From JANWWM01 sp046292465 (GTDB taxonomy: Bacteria; Bacteroidota; Chlorobiia; Chlorobiales; Thermochlorobacteraceae): 64,000 bases of DNA. A program made the position numbers and the translations under genes. The notes below the pieces were generated by a model. The model saw nothing but the letters and a program-made list of their open reading frames with translations, ran no database searches and was not told the origin of the DNA. The stretch is from positions 124,001 to 188,000 of the forward strand of contig JBKBRB010000004.1 of the NCBI GenBank assembly GCA_046292465.1, read 5' to 3'. This document shows positions 52,158 through 59,480 of this stretch, one piece after another (the first letter of the stretch is position 1; each line of letters opens with the position of its first letter).

Positions 52158-54185
52158 TTACTTGTATGAGCGTTCCGCCAATTTCACGGATTCAAACTCG
52201 AGCGATTCTTTATGCAGAATCGGGGCTTGTCCGTTGTTCCACTCCCACACTGAAATGAATCGGAACTCGTCGTCGTTGCGCATGGCTTCGCCTTCGGGGG
52301 TTTGATATTCTTCGCGGAAATGCGCGCCGCACGATTCTTCGCGCGTGAGTGCGTCGTAGCACATCAATTCGCCGATTTCAAAATAATCCGCTACGCGCCC
52401 AGCCTTCTCGAGCTCGACATTGAGCGTATTTGCCTCTTCGGGAATCATCAATCGTGCATAAAATTCGTCTTTAAGGTCGCGAATTTTTTTGATAGCCGTT
52501 TTCAGCCCTTCGCGATTGCGCGAAAGCCCGCAGCAGTTGTAAAGCAATCGACCTAACTCTTTGTGGAACATTTCCGCCGTTTTATCGCCACGAATTTTGA
52601 CGAACAGGTCGAGTTGCGATTTCACATTGGCTTCGGCTTCGACAAAGGCTTGATGCGATGTGCTTGGCAGTTCGGTTTTAATTTTGTTGGAGAGATAATT
52701 GGCGATGGTATAAGGCGCGATGAAGTAGCCGTCGACGCAGGCTTGCAAGAGCGAATTTGCGCCGAGTCGGTTTGCGCCATGGTCGGCAAAGTTGGCTTCG
52801 CCTGCGGCAAAGAGTCCGGGAATCGTGGTCATTAAATCGTAATCAATCCATAAGCCGCCCATAGTGAAATGTGCCGAAGGCGAAATCATCATCGGTTGTT
52901 CGTAGGCGTCAATGCCTGTGATTTTGCGATACATATCGAAAAGGTTGCCATATTTTTCAGCGATTTTCTTTTTGCCTTGCGCTTTAATGGCGTGAGAAAA
53001 ATCGAGATAGACCGCGTTTTTTTGCGGACCGACGCCGTAGCCTGCATCAATGCGTTCTTTGGCGGCACGCGAGGAAATATCGCGCGGCGCAAGATTGCCA
53101 AATGAAGGATAGCGTCGCTCCAAGTAATAATCGCGCTCATTTTCGGGAATGTCGTTCGGTGCGCGTGAGTCGTTTTGTTTTTTCGGCACCCAAATGCGTC
53201 CGTCGTTGCGAAGCGATTCCGACATCAAGGTGAGTTTAGATTGATGTTCGCCGAGTTGCGGAAGTGAAGTTGGGTGAAATTGAATCCAACTTGTTGATGC
53301 CATGAACGCGCCTTTTTTGTGTGCGCGCCAAATGGCTGACGCATTGCACCCCATCGCTAGCGTCGAGAGGTAGTAAATTTTTCCGTATCCGCCCGTTGCC
53401 AACACAACCACATGCGCCGCGTGTCGCTCGATTTCGCCCGTTAGCAAATTGCGCGCGATAATGCCCGCCGCTTTGCCATCAATCGTAACAAGGTCGAGCA
53501 TTTCATGTTGCGCATAAAGTTTGACCGTGCCTGCATTCACTTGTCGCATCAAGGCTTGATACGCGCCGAGCAAAAGTTGTTGCCCCGTTTGCCCGCGTGC
53601 GTAAAAAGTTCGGCTCACTTGCACGCCGCCGAAAGAGCGATTATTGAGATACCCGCTATACTCACGCGCAAACGGCACGCCTTGTGCAACGGCTTGGTCG
53701 ATGAGCAGTTGCGAACATTCCGCAAGGCGATACACATTGGCTTCACGCGCGCGAAAGTCGCCACCTTTGATGGTGTCGTAAAACATGCGGTAAATGCTAT
53801 CGCCGTCGTTCTTGTAGTTTTTGCACGCATTCACGCCGCCTTGTGCTGCAACCGAGTGCGCTCTGCGTGGCGAATCTTGAAAGCAAAACGAGAGCACTTG
53901 ATAGCCCATCTCGCCGAGCGTTGCGGCAAGCGACGCCCCCGCAAGCCCTGTTCCGACCACAATCACGCGCAACTTCTTGCGATTAGCAGGACTGACAAGC
54001 CCCGCATGGTCTTTGAAGTTTTGCCACTTATCGGCAAGGTCACCTGATGGAATGTTGGCGCGAATAGATTTTCCTTCAATCGCATCACCGCCACCTGTTT
54101 TTGACTCAATCGTTTTTTGGCGCGGCTCGCGCACTTCAATCGTGGAATACGAAATCGGATTGGCTTCAGCAAAATTCGTTGTCAT
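52158..54185 (-). CDS. sdhA: Succinate dehydrogenase flavoprotein subunit
   Basis: Catalytic subunit oxidising succinate to fumarate. The 675 residues have the FAD-binding VVGTGLAGASLAATLGEMG, the FAD-linking His segment AHSVAAQGGVNA, the substrate-site HPTSLPQLGEH and the GVDYDLMTTIPGLFAAGEA-type FAD motif (WIDYDLMTTIPGLFAAGEA). Length and N-terminal extension match type-B quinone reductase flavoproteins. AAAGGAGAATAA precedes the start and is duplicated, giving two possible ribosome-binding sites. It connects with sucC in the TCA cycle. Confidence 0.95.
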   Translation of the reverse strand: MTTNFAEANPISYSTIEVREPRQKTIESKTGGGDAIEGKSIRANIPSGDLADKWQNFKDHAGLVSPANRKKLRVIVVGTGLAGASLAATLGEMGYQVLSFCFQDSPRRAHSVAAQGGVNACKNYKNDGDSIYRMFYDTIKGGDFRAREANVYRLAECSQLLIDQAVAQGVPFAREYSGYLNNRSFGGVQVSRTFYARGQTGQQLLLGAYQALMRQVNAGTVKLYAQHEMLDLVTIDGKAAGIIARNLLTGEIERHAAHVVVLATGGYGKIYYLSTLAMGCNASAIWRAHKKGAFMASTSWIQFHPTSLPQLGEHQSKLTLMSESLRNDGRIWVPKKQNDSRAPNDIPENERDYYLERRYPSFGNLAPRDISSRAAKERIDAGYGVGPQKNAVYLDFSHAIKAQGKKKIAEKYGNLFDMYRKITGIDAYEQPMMISPSAHFTMGGLWIDYDLMTTIPGLFAAGEANFADHGANRLGANSLLQACVDGYFIAPYTIANYLSNKIKTELPSTSHQAFVEAEANVKSQLDLFVKIRGDKTAEMFHKELGRLLYNCCGLSRNREGLKTAIKKIRDLKDEFYARLMIPEEANTLNVELEKAGRVADYFEIGELMCYDALTREESCGAHFREEYQTPEGEAMRNDDEFRFISVWEWNNGQAPILHKESLEFESVKLAERSYK

Positions 54186-54187
54186 CG

Positions 54188-54239
54188 TTATTCTCCTTTT
54201 GAATTTATTCTCCTTTTGATTGTATCGCCTTGTATCGCC
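54188..54239 (-). repeat. Duplicated ribosome-binding sequence before sdhA
   Basis: TTATTCTCCTTTTGA occurs at 54188-54202 and 54205-54219, and TTGTATCGCC at 54220-54229 and 54230-54239. On the minus strand the first pair reads TCAAAAGGAGAATAA, so two Shine-Dalgarno sequences lie in tandem before the sdhA start. Confidence 0.85.
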
Positions 54240-54279
54240 CTTTTGCAGTTGTTCATTTTTCAGGCGATTGAATTTGACC

Positions 54280-54972
54280 TTACTTTAATTGCAACAGCGA
54301 GAGCAACCGCTCTTGATGCTGAACGAGATAAACATAAATCGGAATGATGGCGAAGCCTGCCGAAATGACAACGCTATACACGACGCCTGCCACATTCACC
54401 ACGCGCACATACTTTTGATGATACACGCCGAGCGTTCTCACCGCGCTTGCAACGCCGTGCAATAAGTGATAGCCCATCGCCACCATTGACACCACATAAA
54501 GCACCACATACCACACATTGCCGAATAAATTCACGACGGCAGAATACAAATCCTTGCGTCCCCACGGGTCGAGCGGCATGTCGGTGAATTTGTAGTAATA
54601 CCAAAAGTTCTGAAAGTGAATCACGATGAAGACGAAAATCACCGTGCCTAAAAGCCCCATTGAACGGCTATACCAAGGGCTTGCGACTTTGCGTTCATCG
54701 ACAGCGTATTTTCCGCTCGACTTGCGGTTGTGTATCGTAATCACCACCGCGTAAATTGCGTGCGCGAGAATGCTCAAATACAAGCCAATCGCCACCACCT
54801 TGATGAACAAATTGCCTGACAAGGCTTGTGAATACGCATTAAATTGCTCTTGCGCAATTTCTTTCGGCAGGAACAGTTGGAGATTGCCCAAAAGGTGAAT
54901 GACGAGAAAGAGGCACAAGAAAAGTCCTGTAAGTGCCATCAACAATTTGCGAAGAAGCGTGAGTTTTATCAT
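54280..54972 (-). CDS. sdhC: Succinate dehydrogenase cytochrome b subunit
   Basis: Membrane anchor of type-B succinate:quinone oxidoreductase. The 230 residues form five hydrophobic helices (about 5-30, 60-85, 105-125, 145-170, 195-220) with several His suitable for two haems (FLVIHLLG, AHAIYAVVITIHN, VIHFQNFWY, GYHLLHGVASAVR). The ATG at 54972 follows GAGG by seven bases and gives the usual MIKLTLLRKLLMALTG start. A stem-loop and a Bacteroidota-type promoter lie upstream. It is the first gene of sdhCAB. Confidence 0.93.
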   Translation of the reverse strand: MIKLTLLRKLLMALTGLFLCLFLVIHLLGNLQLFLPKEIAQEQFNAYSQALSGNLFIKVVAIGLYLSILAHAIYAVVITIHNRKSSGKYAVDERKVASPWYSRSMGLLGTVIFVFIVIHFQNFWYYYKFTDMPLDPWGRKDLYSAVVNLFGNVWYVVLYVVSMVAMGYHLLHGVASAVRTLGVYHQKYVRVVNVAGVVYSVVISAGFAIIPIYVYLVQHQERLLSLLQLK

Positions 54973-55030
54973 ACTGCACCTCACTCTTTGATTGGTTAGC
55001 AAAACTTCTGAAGAACTTGGCTCAATCTCT

Positions 55031-55079
55031 TTGAACTGACGAAGCGAAGCGAGGGAGCACTGTGGCGTGTTCAGTTCAA
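55031..55079 (-). promoter_or_regulatory. Stem-loop in the sdhCAB leader
   Basis: TTGAACTGA (55031-55039) pairs exactly with TCAGTTCAA (55071-55079). The element lies inside the roughly 135-base leader between the proposed promoter and the sdhC start. It may control message stability or translation; this is inference. Confidence 0.45.
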
Positions 55080-55115
55080 CGACACCATTTTAGCCAAGCA
55101 CAAAGAACAGTCTTA

Positions 55116-55147
55116 CAAAGGTAAGACTTAAACCATGCGAACACAAG
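55116..55147 (-). promoter_or_regulatory. Bacteroidota-type promoter for sdhCAB
   Basis: On the minus strand CTTG (55144-55147), 20 bases and TACCTTTG (55116-55123). The -7 element is embedded in the dyad TCTTACAAAGGTAAGA (55111-55126), which could bind a regulator. Confidence 0.6.
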
Positions 55148-55177
55148 TTTTTTCTAATTTAATTTCACCTTCTGCCC

Positions 55178-56164
55178 ATGCATCGCATCGCCATTTGCTT
55201 TATGCTTCTTGCAAGTTTGATAACATCATCTTTTTCACCAACAATGAAGCCAAAATTTGCCATTGCCATTCACGGTGGCGCAGGCACGATTCTCAAATCC
55301 AGCATCTCGCCTGAACAAGACGCGCTGTATCGCGAAAGACTCACGAGAGCCCTTGAAACCGGCTACGCTTTGCTCGAGTGTGGAAGCACCAGTTTAGATG
55401 CGGTCGAAGCCGTCGTTCAACTGCTTGAAGATGATTCGCTCTTCAATGCGGGCAAAGGCGCAGTGTTTAATAGCAACGGCAAGGTCGAACTTGACGCCTC
55501 GATTATGGACGGCAAAACCTTGAGGGCAGGTGCTGTTGCGGCGTTGCATCATGTCAAAAATCCGATTTGCTTAGCGCGTGCCGTGATGGAGCAATCCGAG
55601 CATGTCTTTCTCATTGGCGAGGGTGCAGAGCAGTTTGCAAAAGAACATCAACTTGAACTCGTTGATGAATCGTATTTCTTCACCGAAGCGCGTTGGCAAT
55701 CGCTTCAAAAAGCCAAAGCGAAAGAATCGCTCACGGAAAAGGAAAAGCACGGCACGGTGGGTGCAGTTGCGCTCGACCAATTCGGCAACTTAGCGGCGGC
55801 GACTTCAACTGGCGGCATGACGAACAAAAAATTCGGTCGCATTGGCGATAGCCCCATCATCGGTGCAGGCACTTACGCCGACAACGAAACATGCGCCGTT
55901 TCGGCAACCGGACACGGCGAATACTTCATTCGCGCTGTTGTCGCACACGACATCGCCGCCTTGATGCGCTATAAACATCTCTCCGTTCAAGCCGCCGCCG
56001 AAGAAGTCATCATGCAAAAACTTACTAAACTTGGCGGCACAGGCGGCGTTATCGCGATTGACCGTAACGGCAACATCGCTATGCCGTTCAACACCGAAGG
56101 CATGTATCGCGGCTACAAGGTTCAAGGCGGTAAAACTTTCGTTGCGATTTACAAAGAGGAATAA
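55178..56164 (+). CDS. Isoaspartyl peptidase/L-asparaginase (Ntn hydrolase)
   Basis: Autocleaving plant-type asparaginase of 328 residues. The nucleophile Thr follows the cleavage site in KHGTVGAVALDQFGN. Substrate-binding phrases include IHGGAG, GKGAVFNSNGKVELDASIMDG and SATGHGEYFIR. The first 19 residues (MHRIAICFMLLASLITSSF) look like a signal peptide, so the enzyme is probably exported; an internal Met at 55244 would give a cytosolic form. It diverges from sdhCAB. Confidence 0.9.
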   Translation: MHRIAICFMLLASLITSSFSPTMKPKFAIAIHGGAGTILKSSISPEQDALYRERLTRALETGYALLECGSTSLDAVEAVVQLLEDDSLFNAGKGAVFNSNGKVELDASIMDGKTLRAGAVAALHHVKNPICLARAVMEQSEHVFLIGEGAEQFAKEHQLELVDESYFFTEARWQSLQKAKAKESLTEKEKHGTVGAVALDQFGNLAAATSTGGMTNKKFGRIGDSPIIGAGTYADNETCAVSATGHGEYFIRAVVAHDIAALMRYKHLSVQAAAEEVIMQKLTKLGGTGGVIAIDRNGNIAMPFNTEGMYRGYKVQGGKTFVAIYKEE

Positions 56165-56245
56165 ACGCCACTGCAACAATCACTCGTTGGCATTTTTTTC
56201 TGTCAGAGAACACAGATTTGACTGATTAACCCGATGCCCACAGAT

Positions 56246-58003
56246 TCATTGTAAGAGATTGAGTTTGCTTTTCTTGCGTCCGTAAGAAAAATAAATTACA
56301 AGTCCAATCGCAAGCCAGATGAGAAACCAAGTCCAGTTACTAATCTCGGAAATCAAATAGCCACACGAGAGAAGCGCGCAGATGGGAATCAGCGATAGGT
56401 TATGCTTGAAGGAAAGATACGCCAGCACCAGCGTGCCGATGAAATAAATCGTCAGTGGCATTCGTGAAGAGAGTGCTTCAAAGAGTTGCGTTTCTCCAAT
56501 CGTGAAAAACTTCAACACATCATCTTGATTCAAGACTGCCACGCCGAGCCAGATGATTGCGACCAAAATTGGTGCAATCCACCTTGCGTTGATGTATGGA
56601 ATTTTGAACTTCCGCTCTGCGGTCGGATTTGTCTTCTCCAACACCAACACACCGCCCGAGACGAGCAAAAATGCGAAGAGTGTTCCGATGCTGGTTAAAT
56701 CTGTTACCACATTCATATCAACGACGAGCGCAGGCACGCCAACCACAATTCCTGTAATGACCGTTGAAAATGAGGGCGTTTTGAACTTCGGATGAATGGT
56801 TGAAAAGGCTTTTGGGAGCAAGCCATCGCGGCTCATCGCCATCCAAATTCTTGGCTGTCCAAGTTGAAAGACGAGCAAGACCGACGCGATTGCAATCACG
56901 GCACTTATGGCAATTATGCCTGAAATCCAAGGCATATTCACACCTTCTGCACCGAAGACGAAGGCGAGCGGGTCGCCGACTTGCAACTTCGTGTAGCTTG
57001 TCATTCCTGTAAGCACCAGCGCAATTAAAACATAAAGCACCGTGCAAATCAGAAGCGAATAAATCATTCCGCGTGGCAAATCGCGTTGTGGATTCTTGCA
57101 CTCCTCTGCTGTTGTTGAAATCGCATCAAAGCCGATGTAAGCAAAGAAGACTGACGAAACGCCCGCCATCACGCCACTAAATCCATTCGGCATAAAAGGC
57201 GACCAATTTTCAGGCTGAACATAAAACGCGCCAACCGCAATAACGAGCAAGACCACACCAATTTTCAAAATCACCATGGCGTTGGTTGTGGTGCGCGATT
57301 CTTGAATGCCGATATAAACAATCGTCGTAATGATGGCGGTAATCAAAAATGCGGGCAAGTCGCATACCAATTTAACGCCGAAAATTGACGGTGCCGCTTC
57401 GTAAGCCTTAAATGCCGCAAGCATTTGCGCGTTGTTTGCGTCGGCTTCGATGGCTTCGAGCGTTGTGCCGCTTAGTAGCATGGTCTTAATTTTCGCCGCA
57501 CTGCTTGAAGCGGTGAAATAATCCATTGAAAGGTAATCGGGGAAGTTGATGCCGTATCCTGCGAGCAATCCGGTGAAGTAATCGCTCCATGAAATTGCGA
57601 CGACGATATTTCCAACGGCGTATTCCATAATCAAGCCCCAGCCGATAATCCACGCAAAGAGTTCGCCGAACGACGCGTAGGCGTAAGTATAAGCCGAGCC
57701 TGAAACAGGAATCATCGAGGCAAATTCGGCGTAGCACATCACGGAAAAACCACACGCAATCGCCGTGAAGATGAAGAGCAAGACGACGCCCGCACCGCCT
57801 GAATACGCCGCATTACCGATAGTTGAAAAAATGCCCGCGCCGACAATCGCTGCAATGCCAAGCGCGGTAAGGTCAAAGACCGAGAGCGTTCTGTTTAGCG
57901 CATGTTTTTGTTCCGCGTCGGCGAGCGTTCCTGCTTGTGCGTCGGAGATGAGTTTGTCGAGAGATTTTTTTCGGAAGAGCGTTCCTTTGCGCATTTCTGC
58001 CAT
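56246..58003 (-). CDS. APC-family amino-acid permease
   Basis: A 585-residue transporter with about 12-14 hydrophobic spans. The first repeat carries LTALGIAAIVGAGIFSTIGNA, the unwound-helix signature of APC carriers, and PVSGSAYTYAYASFGELFAWIIGW. It resembles the cationic-amino-acid transporter (CAT/YfnA) branch. The substrate cannot be fixed from sequence. I chose the ATG at 58003 because the upstream frame to 58153 is basic and unconserved. It diverges from the unrecognised gene at 58169. Confidence 0.88.
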   Translation of the reverse strand: MAEMRKGTLFRKKSLDKLISDAQAGTLADAEQKHALNRTLSVFDLTALGIAAIVGAGIFSTIGNAAYSGGAGVVLLFIFTAIACGFSVMCYAEFASMIPVSGSAYTYAYASFGELFAWIIGWGLIMEYAVGNIVVAISWSDYFTGLLAGYGINFPDYLSMDYFTASSSAAKIKTMLLSGTTLEAIEADANNAQMLAAFKAYEAAPSIFGVKLVCDLPAFLITAIITTIVYIGIQESRTTTNAMVILKIGVVLLVIAVGAFYVQPENWSPFMPNGFSGVMAGVSSVFFAYIGFDAISTTAEECKNPQRDLPRGMIYSLLICTVLYVLIALVLTGMTSYTKLQVGDPLAFVFGAEGVNMPWISGIIAISAVIAIASVLLVFQLGQPRIWMAMSRDGLLPKAFSTIHPKFKTPSFSTVITGIVVGVPALVVDMNVVTDLTSIGTLFAFLLVSGGVLVLEKTNPTAERKFKIPYINARWIAPILVAIIWLGVAVLNQDDVLKFFTIGETQLFEALSSRMPLTIYFIGTLVLAYLSFKHNLSLIPICALLSCGYLISEISNWTWFLIWLAIGLVIYFSYGRKKSKLNLLQ

Positions 58004-58168
58004 TGATGTTGTTGAGACGGTGTTGTTGATAGAGATGTTAGCGAAATATCGTGAAAGATTTTTGAAAATGGTTGAAATGCGCACTCTATCGCGCCGTTTA
58101 GTCTGCGTTCTATAAATTTGTATCTTCATTTTAATCGCATCGCACATCAACATTATCCCAAAATTTCA

Positions 58169-59449
58169 ATGACTGAACAACCGATAAAACGAATTGCACA
58201 GCAGGTTTTCAAAACGATTTCAGCGACACTTCCGTCGCTCGAGACTTTTTCCTATTCATCGATTGAGTCACTTTCGCTTTCTCCGCAATGTCGTGCATTT
58301 ATTTTCGCTGAACTTACTTTTTCAGCGCGTTCGCTTTTAGCTTCGCTCAAATCGTCTCGCTTCAACCTGCAACACGACGCACTGCGCGAATCTCGTCATC
58401 AATTCGCCGATGCCATCGTTGCCGCCACAACGCAACTCGCTCGCGAGGAATTTCTCAAAATTCTTGAATCTGCCATTCTCATTGAAGCGCAGTATTTGGC
58501 GCGTCCGCAGAAAATTCTCAAAGACCTCATCTTCGCTAATCGCACCGAACTTTCACGCACCGATGTTTCAGACCGCTTAGGCAACTTCGCTGAGTATGCC
58601 TATTTGATTGATGTGTTCAAACAGTATTTGGAGCGCAAGCAACCGAGCGCGCTTTCTGCGGAAAAGTTTGAAAAAGTTTTGTTTGAAATTGATGCTAAAC
58701 TTTGTGCCGCTTATTCGCACGATGAGTTCATGATGCTCTTCAAACCGCTCTTTGACTTTCACGCGCTTGCAGGAGAAAAAGCCGTTTCCTGTGCAATACT
58801 TCGCGCTTTTTTAGCCGAAAAGCGACTCAATGACCATGTCAAGCGCATTGACCTTGCAATTCAACACGGCATTGACGCGCTCACTGCCGAAGCCTTGAAC
58901 GACCTTTTGCTGGCACCGCTCGATATGCTGACTTCTGCACCTGAACCCGTTGCCCAAACGTCGCCTGCATCGACCGTTCAGCCCGCACCAGTTCAATCCG
59001 AGCCATTGCGACCTGAACCTGCTACATCTCAACTTGCAATGCCAGAACTCGCTCCGCCTCAACTGATAGAATCTTCACCATCTACTGCCGCACCAAAAGA
59101 GCCTCTCGCTTCTCCTGAAGTCCGAAAAGAAAAACCTGTGCCCAACATCGACTTCTTTGAGATTGAAAAGCAAAAAATTCTTGCTCAAAAAGCCCAACAA
59201 GATTCCGCTTTGCGCGACGTGCGCCTCTTCATCAGCGATGACGAGCGAAAGAAGTTTATCAAGCGTCTTTTCAAAGGCAGTGAGGCGGAATACAATCAAG
59301 CCATTTCTGCTATCAATCAAATGAAAACTTGGCGCGAAGCCTCGCTCTTTATTGACCGCGAAGTTTTCTCACGCTTCAACGTCGATGAATTTTCAAGCGA
59401 AGCCGTCGCCTTTGTCGATATTGTCTTTGAACGCTTTCAAACGCGCTAA
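58169..59449 (+). CDS. Unrecognised protein with Pro-rich linker
   Basis: 426 residues that I do not recognise. The N-terminal 270 residues are helical and charged, with no membrane span or signal peptide. A Pro/Ala/Ser/Gln-rich linker spans about 268-325. The C-terminal 90 residues form a compact segment (FISDDERKKFIKRLFKGSEAEYNQAI, then WREASLFIDREVFSRF), similar to a domain I have seen in hypothetical proteins of Bacteroidota. It is followed after 31 bases by the SbcC-like ATPase gene in the same direction, so the two may be co-transcribed. No function is claimed. Confidence 0.75.
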   Translation: MTEQPIKRIAQQVFKTISATLPSLETFSYSSIESLSLSPQCRAFIFAELTFSARSLLASLKSSRFNLQHDALRESRHQFADAIVAATTQLAREEFLKILESAILIEAQYLARPQKILKDLIFANRTELSRTDVSDRLGNFAEYAYLIDVFKQYLERKQPSALSAEKFEKVLFEIDAKLCAAYSHDEFMMLFKPLFDFHALAGEKAVSCAILRAFLAEKRLNDHVKRIDLAIQHGIDALTAEALNDLLLAPLDMLTSAPEPVAQTSPASTVQPAPVQSEPLRPEPATSQLAMPELAPPQLIESSPSTAAPKEPLASPEVRKEKPVPNIDFFEIEKQKILAQKAQQDSALRDVRLFISDDERKKFIKRLFKGSEAEYNQAISAINQMKTWREASLFIDREVFSRFNVDEFSSEAVAFVDIVFERFQTR

Positions 59450-59480
59450 CACTTTCAACCTCTTACTTCCACACACGGTT

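Noticed and set aside
58113..58120. TAAATTTG as a fourth Bacteroidota-type promoter before the gene at 58169
   Set aside because: The -7 element matches but no TTTG or CTTG is found 19-21 bases upstream.
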